A DNA stretch of 64,000 bases from Chromobacterium sp. IIBBL 290-4 (GCF_024207115.1 NZ_CP100128.1:124001-188000); one strand, 5' to 3'; shown: positions 8,063 to 17,443, counted from the stretch's first letter. The notes: generated by a model not told the origin, from the sequence alone. Made by a program: numbers and translations.

Positions 8063-9439
8063 ATGAACAAAACCGGCCAACTGAGCCAACGCTTCCGCAA
8101 CGCGATCGAACAAGGGCATCTGCGCGCGGGCGACCGCATGCCCTCGCTGCGCAAGGTGTGCCAGGACCACAAGATCAGCATCACCACCGCGCAACGCGCC
8201 TATGCAGAACTGGAAAAGCTGGGGCTGATCGAGGCTTTGCCGCGCTCCGGCTTCCGGGTGCTGGCGCGCTCGCAGCCGCTGATAGGCGATGCGCCCTTGG
8301 GCGGCGACGGCAGCGCCATCCGCATCGAGCACCTGACCAGCGCCTTGCCCATGCCCTGGGGCTGTCCCTATATGAACCCGGCGCTGATCAACACCACGCC
8401 GCTGAACCGCGCCCTCACCCGCGCCCTGCGCGACTACCGCTACGCCCTGTGCGGCGACACCAGCATGGGCTTCGAGGGACTGCGCCGGGAGCTGAGCCTG
8501 CGCTATCTGGCGCAAGGCGTGGAATTGGACGGCGACGAGCTGATCGTCACCTGCGGCGGCATGGAGGCCTTGAACCTGGCCATCCGCGCCGTGACCAAGC
8601 TGTCCGGCAGCGCATCGGTCCTGGCGCTGACTCCGGCCTTCCCGGCTCTGTTCGATCAACTTGAGCAATTGGGCATCGCCGTCCACACCCTGACGGTGTC
8701 GCCCGGCCAAGCGCTGGACTTTTCCCGGCTTGAGCAAATGATTCTGCAGCATCAGCCGGCCGCCGTCCTGGCGATGGCCAATTTCCAGCATCCCACCGGC
8801 CTGGTGTGGAGCGATGCCGACAAGCAGGCGCTGGTGGCGCTGGCCGACAAGCACCGGCTGCCCATCATCGAGGACGACACCTACCGCGAGCTGCACTTCG
8901 GCGAAGGCGCGCCCTTGCCGCTCAAGGCCTTCGACCAGAAAGGCGGCGTGCTGCACTGCTCATCGTTCAGCAAATCGCTGGCGCCGGGCTACCGCGTGGG
9001 CTGGATCGCCGCCGGGCGCTTCCGCGACAGCATCGTCGGCCTGAAGCTGTGCAGCTCGCTGTCCACCCCGCTGCCGAGCCAGATGGCCTTGTCGCGGCTC
9101 TTGGCCGGCGGCCAGCATGAGGACATGCTCAGCCTGCTGCGCAGCCGCCTTCAGTCCAATTTGCTGGCGCTGCAGCAGCAACTGTCCACCCGCTTGCCGA
9201 CAGGCACGCGGCTGGTTACGCCGCAGGGCGGCTATTTCCTGTGGCTGGAGCTGCCGGAGGGCATGGACTGCCGCAGCCGCCTGCCGCAGGCTATGCAGCA
9301 GGGCATCCATTACGCGCCCGGATCGCTGTTCTTCCGCGACGCCCAAGCCAGGCTCAACGCCATGCGGCTCAATATCAGCTACTTCGACCCGCTGCAACAC
9401 CACAACGGCGTGGCGATGCTGGCCGAGCTGCTGTCCTGA
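8063..9439 (+). CDS. MocR-type transcriptional regulator (GntR HTH fused to PLP aminotransferase fold)
   Basis: The product has 458 residues. A winged-helix GntR domain occupies about 1-75 (LRAGDRMPSLRKVCQDHKISITTAQRAYAELEK, split here into family landmarks). The rest is a class I aminotransferase-like fold with FQHPTGLVWSD, the EDDTYRE strand and the PLP-lysine loop SSFSKSLAPGYRVGW. MocR proteins sense PLP-linked ligands or amines and usually act near their own locus. It starts 18 nt after ccoG, so the two may be cotranscribed. The two palindromes before ccoG are candidate targets for it. Its effector is unknown; an amino acid or amine exported by the LysE protein across the divergent region is one possibility. 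Confidence 0.9.
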   Translation: MNKTGQLSQRFRNAIEQGHLRAGDRMPSLRKVCQDHKISITTAQRAYAELEKLGLIEALPRSGFRVLARSQPLIGDAPLGGDGSAIRIEHLTSALPMPWGCPYMNPALINTTPLNRALTRALRDYRYALCGDTSMGFEGLRRELSLRYLAQGVELDGDELIVTCGGMEALNLAIRAVTKLSGSASVLALTPAFPALFDQLEQLGIAVHTLTVSPGQALDFSRLEQMILQHQPAAVLAMANFQHPTGLVWSDADKQALVALADKHRLPIIEDDTYRELHFGEGAPLPLKAFDQKGGVLHCSSFSKSLAPGYRVGWIAAGRFRDSIVGLKLCSSLSTPLPSQMALSRLLAGGQHEDMLSLLRSRLQSNLLALQQQLSTRLPTGTRLVTPQGGYFLWLELPEGMDCRSRLPQAMQQGIHYAPGSLFFRDAQARLNAMRLNISYFDPLQHHNGVAMLAELLS

Positions 9440-9523
9440 AGCCGCTTTAAACGCAAGGCGCGGCGGCGTCGGCTATCTCTAAAGCATGGGCGGCCTCGAA
9501 TCGCGGCGGCCCTGGAGCCGAAG

Positions 9524-10675
9524 ATGAACCGACGCCGCTTTCTGCAACACGCCGCCCTGCTCTCAGGCAGCGCCCTGCTGGGCGGCTGCCTGTCCGATGG
9601 CCACGCCGGCCAGGCCGAGGCGCCATCCAAACAGCCGATAGCGCGCGGACCGGGCAGCAAATTGCAGGCCGGCGGCTGGCGCATGCCGGATGAAGCCGCG
9701 CCGCATGCCGCCACCTGGATGGCCTTCGGCGCGCAAGCCGGCATCTGGGGCAAACGGCTGCTGGAACCGGCGCGGCGCAATCTGGCGGATATCGCCCGCG
9801 CCATCGCGCAATTCGAGCCGGTGCGGATGTTGGTCCCAAGCGATGATCTGGCGCTGGCGCGCCGGCTGTGCGGCGACGGCATGCAGTTGATCGCCCAGCC
9901 GCTGGACGATATCTGGATGCGCGACAGCGGGCCGGTATTCGTGCATGACGCCCAAGGCCAGCTTGCCGGGGCCGGCTTCAATTTCAACGGCTGGGGAAAA
10001 AAGCAGGAGTACGGCTGGGACCGCGCCGCAGCCACCGCGGTTTGCGAGCGCGCGGGCGTCTCGCTGCTGAAGAGCAGGCTGGTGCTGGAAGGCGGCGCGC
10101 TGGAGGTGGATGGCGACGGCGCCGCCATCATCACGGAAAGCTGCGTGCTCAATCCCAATCGCAATCCCGGGGTAAGCAAAGCCGCCTGCGAGGCGGAGCT
10201 GCAGCGCCTGCTCGGCGTGGCCAAGGTGATCTGGCTGCCCGGCATCGCCGGCCGCGACATCACCGACGGCCATACCGATTTCTACGCGCGCTTCATCCGC
10301 CCCGGCGTGGTGATCGCCAGCGTGGACAGCGACCCGTCCTCGTTTGACTACGCGGTGCAGCAGCGCCATCTGGCCATTCTGCGCCAGGCTACAGACGCCA
10401 AAGGCCGCCGGCTGCAGGTGGTCACCTTGCGCGGGCCGGACCAGGTCAGGCCCGACTACGACAGCAAGTCCTTCGCCGCCGGCTATGTCAATTTCTACGT
10501 CTGCAACGGCGCGGTGATCGCGCCGCAGTTCGGCGACGACGATGCCGACGGCAATTGCCGCGATATCCTGCGCGAACAGTTCCCGGAACGCGAAATCGTG
10601 CAGCTGAACATAGACGCGATCGCCGGCGGCGGCGGCGGCGGCATCCACTGCGTCACCCAGCAGCAGCCGGCGTGA
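9524..10675 (+). CDS. Agmatine deiminase / peptidylarginine deiminase family, predicted Tat-exported lipoprotein
   Basis: The product has 383 residues. The C-terminal catalytic motif GGGGIHCVTQQQP (Cys376) and the strands IWMRDSGPVFV and GGALEVDGDG identify the agmatine deiminase/PPAD family. These enzymes convert agmatine to N-carbamoylputrescine and ammonia. Unlike ordinary cytoplasmic AguA, the N-terminus carries a twin-arginine stretch (RRRFLQ) followed by a hydrophobic run and a lipobox LLGGC (Cys22). Export by Tat and lipid anchoring are therefore predicted. No aguB partner is adjacent. An exported enzyme would act on periplasmic or host-derived agmatine, or on another guanidino substrate. 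Substrate assignment rests on the family motif only. Confidence 0.85.
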   Translation: MNRRRFLQHAALLSGSALLGGCLSDGHAGQAEAPSKQPIARGPGSKLQAGGWRMPDEAAPHAATWMAFGAQAGIWGKRLLEPARRNLADIARAIAQFEPVRMLVPSDDLALARRLCGDGMQLIAQPLDDIWMRDSGPVFVHDAQGQLAGAGFNFNGWGKKQEYGWDRAAATAVCERAGVSLLKSRLVLEGGALEVDGDGAAIITESCVLNPNRNPGVSKAACEAELQRLLGVAKVIWLPGIAGRDITDGHTDFYARFIRPGVVIASVDSDPSSFDYAVQQRHLAILRQATDAKGRRLQVVTLRGPDQVRPDYDSKSFAAGYVNFYVCNGAVIAPQFGDDDADGNCRDILREQFPEREIVQLNIDAIAGGGGGGIHCVTQQQPA

Positions 10676-10768
10676 ATGCGCGCTCCATCATCATTGCACG
10701 GCCTCAATAACAGCCGACATTTCACATCCGCCCCGTTTTCGCGGCACTCCAAGGTGTGAATCAAATAG

Positions 10769-11224
10769 TCAGTCAACACCCGGATGCTGCAACACGGTGA
10801 CGGAAACGGGAAAACTCTCGTTGCCAGGCATGACGCCATGCTCGACCCCGATAATATCGAAACCCGCCTTGCGATAAAGGGCGACTGCGGCATCATTGCC
10901 ATTCAGCACCTCCGCTGTCATGGGCGCCCTCGCCTCGCCGAGCGCCGCATGGATGAGCGCAGTGCCAACGCCCCTGCCATAGGTAGCGGGATCGACGTAA
11001 AGCCAAGCAAGTTCGTCAGCGGTGAAAGCGACAAATCCAGAAACAACCCCGCCCACCTCCGCGACCCTTAGCGTGTAATCGTGGAAGCCCTCGTTATCTG
11101 CCGTTTCTTCAAGCGTCAGGTACGCCGCGTCTAACTTGGCCGCCGCGAGCTCATCGCGTCGCGCCGCATCATGGATCTGGCAAACCCGATCCCAGTCTTC
11201 GGGTCCGTAGGGACGAATGTTCAT
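10769..11224 (-). CDS. GNAT family N-acetyltransferase
   Basis: The product has 151 residues and a single GNAT fold. It opens with MNIRPYGPEDWDRVCQIHDAA and has the acetyl-CoA binding segment LAWLYVDPATYGRGVGTALIHAAL, where the Q/RxxGxG/A loop reads RGVGTA. The tail NDAAVALYRKAGFDIIG is typical of the family. It transfers an acetyl group from acetyl-CoA to an amine; the acceptor is not readable. ATG 11224 is preferred over an upstream TTG because the fold starts there. Base composition is lower in GC than the neighbours, and the upstream region shares a repeat with the next minus-strand gene, so this patch may have been acquired. Confidence 0.88.
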   Translation of the reverse strand: MNIRPYGPEDWDRVCQIHDAARRDELAAAKLDAAYLTLEETADNEGFHDYTLRVAEVGGVVSGFVAFTADELAWLYVDPATYGRGVGTALIHAALGEARAPMTAEVLNGNDAAVALYRKAGFDIIGVEHGVMPGNESFPVSVTVLQHPGVD

Positions 11225-11237
11225 ATGTATCCAGGCT

Positions 11238-11340
11238 AGCAATTATCCACCCGCATATCGGGCGAAAACCCTGATTGTGGCGCAGAAAAAATATGCCATC
11301 AATATACAAATATCAGAATAACTACGATACCGATCGAATC
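11238..11340 (-). repeat. Upstream repeat, copy 1 (before GNAT gene)
   Basis: The stretch beginning AATTATCCACCCG and ending near ATCAGAATAACTACGATACC resembles 11900-12003 in order and spacing of matches. It lies directly upstream of a minus-strand gene, as does the second copy. It may be a shared promoter segment or the trace of a duplication. The alignment was made by eye. Confidence 0.4.
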
Positions 11341-11454
11341 TTTTCTGGCGGGGGCTGAAAGTTGGGCGAAACGAATCATAGCCAAACAGTGGCCACATGG
11401 AGGGTTGCTGGCGTGTCTAGCTGCGTTTTCTTGATGTCGCTGTTTTGCCGCGTA

Positions 11455-11841
11455 CTAAAACCATACCGCACCAGCTTGAATAAGAGTGCCGACAACAATG
11501 AGCCAGAAACCTGTGGCGGGCTTGAAGAACGCTTTGTCTCGAAGCCATGTCCGAACAGGAGTATCAGGGTTATCGATGATCTCTCTTGTGATGTAAGAAG
11601 GTGGTCCATATGGATACCTCTCATCGTCCCCGTACTCGTCGAGAATTTTTGTGAAAAGCCCGGCAACCTCAAGTTGAACGACCCCTGTTAGAGTAGCCGA
11701 CAGTCCTGCCGTTGCTAATAGTTTTCCAGCGTTAGACCACTTAAAGGCTATGCAGTACAGCGCAAGCACCGCAACAGCAGTGGTGATGAACAGTAATACT
11801 AGGAACGCAACGCGCTCATTGCACTTGAAGTAATTTGCCAT
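11455..11841 (-). CDS. Small integral membrane protein, function unknown
   Basis: The product has 128 residues. Two hydrophobic helices near the N-terminus (about 11-32 and 38-62) are followed by a polar, charged loop rich in Asp, Tyr and Pro (about 65-105: DEYGDDERYPYG, IIDNPDTPVRTW). A final helix lies at about 108-127. A purine-rich GGAGTAGGGGGG ribosome site stands just before the ATG, which supports this strand over the overlapping plus-strand frame. I do not recognise the family. It sits alone in a lower-GC patch between the GNAT gene and puuA, which is compatible with horizontal gain. Confidence 0.65.
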   Translation of the reverse strand: MANYFKCNERVAFLVLLFITTAVAVLALYCIAFKWSNAGKLLATAGLSATLTGVVQLEVAGLFTKILDEYGDDERYPYGPPSYITREIIDNPDTPVRTWLRDKAFFKPATGFWLIVVGTLIQAGAVWF

Positions 11842-11899
11842 GCCCCCCCCTACTCCGTGCCCGCCGTCACTGGATTTAACTGGTTTGCAAAGCCTACTT

Positions 11900-12003
11900 A
11901 GTAATTAGCCACCCGAAATACCAGGTAAAAACAATCACATCCTGATGCGCAAAAATATTCCGAAGAATTATTCATTAAATTATCAAAATACTACCAGATC
12001 CCT
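11900..12003 (-). repeat. Upstream repeat, copy 2 (before small membrane protein)
   Basis: This is the counterpart of 11238-11340. AATTAGCCACCCG, then a GCGCAAAAATATTCC stretch and ATCAAAATACTACCAGATCC appear in the same order. The rest of the 521-bp gap 11842-12362 holds two hairpins (12067 and 12308) and no gene that I can support. Confidence 0.4.
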
Positions 12004-12066
12004 TTATATGAAAACCTAAAACTGGACAAAACACACCACTTACCTGCAGCAGCGGAAAAGTTACGC

Positions 12067-12100
12067 CTACTGGAGCGGGCTCGCGCCCGCATTCCAGTAG
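12067..12100. repeat. Long imperfect hairpin, REP-like
   Basis: CTACTGGA-GCGGGC pairs with GCCCGC-A-TTCCAGTAG around a TCGC loop, giving a stem of about 14 bp with one bulge. It has no T-tract and stands more than 200 bp from either gene. It could be a REP-type element or a transcript-end structure. Confidence 0.4.
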
Positions 12101-12307
12101 AACATTACAGTTTTCGCACATAGCAAGTGTATGCAAACTGGATCCACCGTTTCCTTCAGTTTCGTGGCAAGCGACACAAAACGACTATGGGCAAGATAAA
12201 TGTGGAGATAGGCATGTCTTTTCCGGTGTCGGCACGCTAGGTTTCCGCCTCCACGCAAAATCAAGCCAAGGCGGCTTTGCCGTTTTGGCATCGAGAGGTC
12301 GGCGCAA

Positions 12308-12350
12308 GCGCCAACGCCTTCCGGCCTATAAGGCGGGAAGGCGTTGGCGC
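12308..12350 (-). terminator. Hairpin downstream of puuA
   Basis: A perfect 15-bp inverted repeat (GCGCCAACGCCTTCC / GGAAGGCGTTGGCGC) with a 13-nt loop starts 12 bp after the puuA stop. The T-tract is missing on the minus strand, so termination may need Rho. The stem is very stable and may protect the 3' end. Confidence 0.55.
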
Positions 12351-12362
12351 AAGGTCGGCAGG

Positions 12363-13703
12363 CTAGACGTGCAACAGCAGAAACCGCCGCTCCCAGGGGC
12401 TGATCACGTCGAAGTACTCGCGGTACTCCGCTTCCTTGATCGCCGCATAGGTTTCAATGAAATGCTCGCCGAAGATTTCCGCCAGCGGCTCGCAACGCAG
12501 CAGCATGTCGATGGCGTCGTCCAGGTGGCGCGGCAGCTGGTGCGGCTGCTCGTAGGCGCTGCCGGACAGGGGGGCGGAAGGCTGCACCTGTTCGCTCATG
12601 CCGATGAAGCCGCAAGCCAGGCTGGCCGCCATCGCCAGATAAGGATTGACGTCCACGCCGGCCAGACGGTTTTCCACCCGCCGCGCCTGCGGGCCGGAGT
12701 GCGGCACCCTCAGGCCGCAGGTGCGGTTGTCGTAGCCCCAGCTCAGATTGATAGGCGCCGAGGTGTAGCGGCTCAAGCGCCGGTAGGAGTTCACATACGG
12801 CGCGAAGAAGGGCATCGCCGCCGGCAGGTATTTCTGCAGCCCGCCGATGAAGTGCAGAAATTGCGGCGAGGGGTTGCCGTCGTCCAGGCTGAAGATATTG
12901 CGGCCGCTGGCGATGTCCACCACGCTCTGGTGCATATGCATGGCGCTGCCCGGCTGGCCCTGCATGGGCTTGGCCATGAAGGTGGCGTACATATTGTTGC
13001 GGATCGCCACCTCGCGCACGGTGCGCTTGAACAGAAACACCTGGTCGGCCAGCTCCAGCGGATCGCCGTGGTCCAGGTTGATCTCCATCTGCGCCGTGCC
13101 CATCTCGTGGATCAGCGTGTCCAGCGCCAGGCCCTGCGCCTCGCACCAGTCGTACATCACGTCGAAGATGTCGTCGTACTCGTTCACCGCGTCGATGGAA
13201 AAGCTTTGCATCCCCGCCTCGGTGCGGCGGGTGCGGCCGACGGGCGGGCGCAGCGGCAGGTCTTCGTCCGGCTGGATTTCCACCAGGTAGAACTCCATCT
13301 CCGGCGCGATGACCGCATTCCAGCCATTGTCCTGATACAGTTTGAGGATGCGCTTGAGCACATTGCGCGGCGACAGATCCACCGGCAGCCCTTCGAAGGT
13401 GCAACAGTCGTGGATGATCTGGGCGGTGGGTTCCTTGTTCCACGGCACCGGCCGGATGGTGCTGGCGTCCGGCAGCAGCTTCATGTCCGGATCGGCCACC
13501 GAGGTGAAATCGCGCTCGGGGTAGTCGCCGGTCACCGTCATGGTGAGCACGGCCTCCGGCAGCCGCAGCCCTTCGGCGGGGTTGTATTTGTGGCGCGGCA
13601 CGATCTTGCCGCGGGCCAGGCCGGTCATGTCCGGGATCAGGCACTCCACTTCGGTGATATGGTGCTCGTCGAGCCATTGATTGATGGTACTGGCACTGTC
13701 CAT
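12363..13703 (-). CDS. puuA: Gamma-glutamylputrescine synthetase PuuA
   Basis: The product has 446 residues and belongs to the glutamine-synthetase fold family. The segments AKPMQGQPGSAMHMHQSV, FAPYVNSYRRL, SAPINLSWGYDNRTCGLRVP and the terminal SPWERRFLLLHV follow E. coli PuuA closely. That enzyme condenses glutamate and putrescine with ATP to start the Puu catabolic route. Metal and ATP residues are present in EMEFYLVE and NPYLAMAASLACG. The start at 13703 has an AGAGG site and gives the family length; an earlier start would add a Cys-rich, atypical leader. No other puu genes adjoin. Together with the agmatine deiminase it suggests that this neighbourhood handles polyamines. Confidence 0.9.
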   Translation of the reverse strand: MDSASTINQWLDEHHITEVECLIPDMTGLARGKIVPRHKYNPAEGLRLPEAVLTMTVTGDYPERDFTSVADPDMKLLPDASTIRPVPWNKEPTAQIIHDCCTFEGLPVDLSPRNVLKRILKLYQDNGWNAVIAPEMEFYLVEIQPDEDLPLRPPVGRTRRTEAGMQSFSIDAVNEYDDIFDVMYDWCEAQGLALDTLIHEMGTAQMEINLDHGDPLELADQVFLFKRTVREVAIRNNMYATFMAKPMQGQPGSAMHMHQSVVDIASGRNIFSLDDGNPSPQFLHFIGGLQKYLPAAMPFFAPYVNSYRRLSRYTSAPINLSWGYDNRTCGLRVPHSGPQARRVENRLAGVDVNPYLAMAASLACGFIGMSEQVQPSAPLSGSAYEQPHQLPRHLDDAIDMLLRCEPLAEIFGEHFIETYAAIKEAEYREYFDVISPWERRFLLLHV

Positions 13704-14009
13704 AAAGCCTCTGGTCGCATTATTGGTTGCCCGGCAACAGCGCCGGGCGGCACAAGACAAGCGGCGGCGGGAACCGAAACCGGCGCGCCGCCGTCAAAGA
13801 CAACCGGAAACACCGGCCGCTTCAGCGGCGAGATCATCTCCCTTTCGAGATAAAGATTTGGCAAATTCGCGCAGCGCGCGCCAAACCATCCTAGTCATGC
13901 CTGCTGCCGGCAGGCAATGGCCGGCGCGTCCGAAACCGTCAAACTGCCCGCCAGTAGGACAAAGCATGCAACAAGACGGCACCCGCAAAGTGTATTAGAA
14001 TTAAGCGAT
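13704..14009. other. Divergent intergenic region puuA / DUF748 gene
   Basis: These 306 bp separate puuA (minus) from the AsmA-like gene (plus). The half next to the plus-strand gene is more AT-rich, with a possible -10 (TAGAAT, 13996-14001). No convincing regulator palindrome or gene was seen. Confidence 0.35.
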
Positions 14010-17000
14010 ATGAATACCTCCTCTCCAGCCGAAACCCAACCCGTCTCCCCCGCTCCGCGACCAAGCCGCCGCTGGCTGCGCTGGATTCTGATTCCGCTCG
14101 TCCTGCTGCTGGCCAGTTGGGCCGCGCTGGGCCTGATCGCGCCCAAACTGCTCCAGCAAGCCGCCGCCGATTGGGCGCGCAAGCATGGCCGGCAGCTCAG
14201 CATCGCCGAGGTGAAAATCCTGCCGTGGAGCATGGAACTCACGCTCAATGACGTCGCCTTGCGCGAGGGCGATGGCCGGCCGCTGTTCCAGGCCCGCCGC
14301 CTGTATCTGAACGCCGATCTGTACGCCTTGCTGCTGGGCCGCTGGCAAGCCAGCGAGTTCTCGCTGGACAGCCCGCAGATGTGGCTGGCGCGCGACGCCA
14401 AGGGCCAATGGAATTGGGAAAAGCTGGCGGCCGACCTGTCCGGCCCGCCCAAGCTGGAAAGCGGCTCCACGCCGGAAAAGCTGCCCCGGCTGAAACTGGC
14501 CGCGCTCAATCTGCGCAATGGCCAGATCCGCGTCATCGACCGCGCCGACGGCCTGCGCGAGCGCTTCCATCTGGCGCCGATCAATCTCAGCCTGGCCGAT
14601 CTGTCCACGCTGGAGGAAAACGGCCGCTACGCCCTGCACGCCGAGCTGGAAGGCGGCGGCCGCTTCGACTGGCGCGGCAGCATGCGCCTGCAGCCCATGC
14701 AATCGATGGGCGAGGCGAAGATCAGCGATCTGCCGCTGGCCTCGGTCTGGGACTATGTCCATCCGCATTTCGCCGTCAATCGCCCCGAGGGCGAGATCAG
14801 CGTCCAGGCGCGCTATCAGTTTGAAATGAACGGCGCCGCGCCTGACCTGACCATCTCCTCCTTGAACGCGGAGCTGGACAAGCTCAAGCTGCGCTCGCCC
14901 GATGGCGGCAGCGAGCTGGAGCTGCCGCAGCTGAAGGTGGAAGACGGCGCGCTGGATCTGTCCCGCTCGCTGCTGACGGTGGGCCGCATCGAGTTCAACA
15001 ACGGCAAGCTCAGCGCCCGGCGCGACGCGCAAGGGCGGCTGGACTGGCTGCGCGCCCTGCCCGCGCCCCAGGCCGCGCCCCCCGCGCCGGCCAAACCCTC
15101 TCCCTGGATCGTCAAGCTGGACAGCATCCGCTTCAACGGCTGGCATGCGGATTGGCGGGACGACAGCTTCATCCGCCCGCTGCGGGTAGAGGCCAATCTG
15201 CCGCATCTGCAACTGAAGCTGAACCAAACGCCGGAACAAGGCGCGCAGCTGCGCGACATCGGCCTGACGCTCAACGACATCGCCGTCTCCAGCGGCGGCG
15301 CTCAGCCCTGGGCCAAGCTGGCTCGCGCCGAGCTCGCGCCCAGCCTGCTAGACCTGAAGCTGCGCGAATTCAAGCCCGGCGAGCTGATCCTGGGAGGACT
15401 GGACCTCTCCCTGGTCCGCCAGCGCAATGGCCAGCTGGAGTTGGCGCAACTGTTGGCGCAGCGCCCGGGAGCCGCGCCCAAAGCCTCGGCAAAACCCGCT
15501 GCGCCCGCCTGGAACTGGGGCTATCCCGCCACGCAATTGCTGAACGGCGGCCTGCATTGGCGCGACCAGTCGATGTCCAAGCCCCTGGCCTTGGATGTCA
15601 GCGGACTGGACGCCAAGCTGGAGCCTTCCGCTTCCGGCAAGATGGCGCTGAACCTCTCCGCCCGCGCCGGCGCCGGACAACTGGCGGCCAAACTGGATAT
15701 CGACCCGGCCGCGCCCGCCGCGCAAGGCGGCATCCAGCTCAAAACGCTGCCCGTCGCGCCGCTGGCGCCCTATGCCCTGAGCGGCACGCCCTTGAAACTG
15801 ACCGGCGGCGCGCTGAGCGCCGACCTGAAGCTCAACGCCGCCTCCGCCAAGCAATGGCAGCTGGCCGGCCAAGTGCAAGTGGCGAAGATGAGCCTGCAAG
15901 AGCCGGGCGAGCCGCTGCCCTTGCTGGGCTGGAATGCGCTCAGCCTGAGCCAGCTGCAGGTGCAGGGCATGCCGCTGAAGGTTTCCATCAACGATGTGAA
16001 GCTGGAGCAGCCGCGCGCGCGGCTCATCCTGGACCCGCAGCGCCATCTGAACTGGCAGCAGATCTTCGCTGGCAACAGCGCGCCCGCGAAACCGGCCAGC
16101 GGCAAACCGGCCGCGCTGCCGCAAGTGGACGTGCACAGCATCCACGTGCAAAACGGCGCGGTGGAGTTCGCCGACCACGGCATGACCCCGGACTTCGCCA
16201 CCCGCATGCATCATCTGCGCGGCAGCATCCAGAACCTGTCCACCCGCGGCGGCAACCGCGGCCGCATCACGCTGGACGGCGCGGTGGACCAGTACGGAGA
16301 AGTGAAGGTCCGCGGCGCGCTGTCGCCGCTGTCGCCTACCGACAGCACCGACATCCACCTGGACTTCCATAATCTGGCGTTGAACAACCTCAACCCGTAC
16401 TCGATGAACTTCGCCGGCTGGCAGGTCAAGGACGGCAAGTTGTCGCTGGAGCTGCGCTATCTGCTGGACCATAGGCAGCTGAAAGGCGAAAACCGCATCG
16501 TGATCGATTCCATCCAGCTGGGCGACGAGCTGAAGGGCGACAAGGGGCCGCATTTGCCGCTGCGCCTGGCCATCGCCTTGCTGGAAGACAGCAATGGCCG
16601 CATCGACCTGGACCTGCCGGTAGCCGGCAGCCTGGACGACCCGCAGTTCAGCTATGGCCAGGTGATCTGGAAAGCCATCGTCAACGTGGTCACCAAGGTC
16701 GCCACCGCGCCATTCCGCGCCTTGGGCGCGCTGCTCGGCGGCGAGGGCTTCGACGATATACGGTTTGTCGCCGGCGAGGCCCATGTCAGCCCGCCCGAGC
16801 GCGAAAAACTGGACAAGGTGGCCGCCCTGATGGCCAAGCGGCCCAAGATGCAGATCGCCATCGCCGGCGGCTACGCGCCGGATGCGGACAGCAAGCAGCT
16901 GGCGCGCGCGCGCGTCGACTCGGCGGTGCTGGCCGCCGCCGGCCATCCGCCGCTGGACGACGAGCCGCTGCCTACGCTGGACCTGAAAGACCCGCAGACG

Positions 17001-17306
17001 CAATCGGCGATCAAGACCGTCTACGGCCGCCTGATCGGCCGGATCAAACTGCTGGGCCATGTGCTGAAGCCAGGCGGCCCGTCCGGCGAGGCGCTGGCCA
17101 AGCAGCTGCGCGACGAGATGCTGGCCGACCAGCAGGTAAGCCAGGCTGACCTTCAGAAGCTGGCCCAGCAGCGCGCGGCCAACGCCCGCAAGACCATGCT
17201 GCGCCATCAGCCGACGCTGGCCGAGCGCGTTACGCTGGACGCGCCGCAGAAAACCTCGGCCAACCGCGACGGCGTCGAGCTGGCTGTCAAAATCACCGCC
17301 AAGTAG
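14010..17306 (+). CDS. DUF748 / AsmA-like envelope protein
   Basis: The product has 1098 residues. A Pro/Arg-rich cytoplasmic start (about 1-24) precedes one membrane helix (WILIPLVLLLASWAALGLIA, about 25-46). A very long periplasmic part of repeated beta-strand segments follows, including LNLRNGQIRVIDR, LRLNDIAVSS-type strands and IRFVAGEAHVSPPEREKLDKVAALM. The last is an OmpA-like alpha/beta segment seen at the C-terminus of DUF748 proteins. AsmA-type proteins are proposed to bridge inner and outer membranes and move phospholipids. The extended periplasmic region fits that, but the role here is an inference. ATG 14010 opens directly before the helix. The gene is monocistronic as far as can be seen. 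Confidence 0.8.
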   Translation: MNTSSPAETQPVSPAPRPSRRWLRWILIPLVLLLASWAALGLIAPKLLQQAAADWARKHGRQLSIAEVKILPWSMELTLNDVALREGDGRPLFQARRLYLNADLYALLLGRWQASEFSLDSPQMWLARDAKGQWNWEKLAADLSGPPKLESGSTPEKLPRLKLAALNLRNGQIRVIDRADGLRERFHLAPINLSLADLSTLEENGRYALHAELEGGGRFDWRGSMRLQPMQSMGEAKISDLPLASVWDYVHPHFAVNRPEGEISVQARYQFEMNGAAPDLTISSLNAELDKLKLRSPDGGSELELPQLKVEDGALDLSRSLLTVGRIEFNNGKLSARRDAQGRLDWLRALPAPQAAPPAPAKPSPWIVKLDSIRFNGWHADWRDDSFIRPLRVEANLPHLQLKLNQTPEQGAQLRDIGLTLNDIAVSSGGAQPWAKLARAELAPSLLDLKLREFKPGELILGGLDLSLVRQRNGQLELAQLLAQRPGAAPKASAKPAAPAWNWGYPATQLLNGGLHWRDQSMSKPLALDVSGLDAKLEPSASGKMALNLSARAGAGQLAAKLDIDPAAPAAQGGIQLKTLPVAPLAPYALSGTPLKLTGGALSADLKLNAASAKQWQLAGQVQVAKMSLQEPGEPLPLLGWNALSLSQLQVQGMPLKVSINDVKLEQPRARLILDPQRHLNWQQIFAGNSAPAKPASGKPAALPQVDVHSIHVQNGAVEFADHGMTPDFATRMHHLRGSIQNLSTRGGNRGRITLDGAVDQYGEVKVRGALSPLSPTDSTDIHLDFHNLALNNLNPYSMNFAGWQVKDGKLSLELRYLLDHRQLKGENRIVIDSIQLGDELKGDKGPHLPLRLAIALLEDSNGRIDLDLPVAGSLDDPQFSYGQVIWKAIVNVVTKVATAPFRALGALLGGEGFDDIRFVAGEAHVSPPEREKLDKVAALMAKRPKMQIAIAGGYAPDADSKQLARARVDSAVLAAAGHPPLDDEPLPTLDLKDPQTQSAIKTVYGRLIGRIKLLGHVLKPGGPSGEALAKQLRDEMLADQQVSQADLQKLAQQRAANARKTMLRHQPTLAERVTLDAPQKTSANRDGVELAVKITAK

Positions 17307-17443
17307 CGCCCCATCTCCATCGTCCTTGTGACGATTTCGCGACACGGCGGGCAAGCCACATGGTTTGCCCGCCAGCCGCGGCCCAAGCCGCATCCGCCCC
17401 GTCCATTCGGCAAATCCGCGCGCCGCGCCTCCCCGCTACGGGT

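Noticed and set aside
11362..11691. Plus-strand frame overlapping the small membrane protein gene
   Set aside because: The minus-strand frame has a strong ribosome site and clear membrane helices; this one has neither.
12067..12291. 74-codon minus-strand frame in the gap before puuA
   Set aside because: It crosses the hairpin at 12067, has no ribosome site and no recognisable features.
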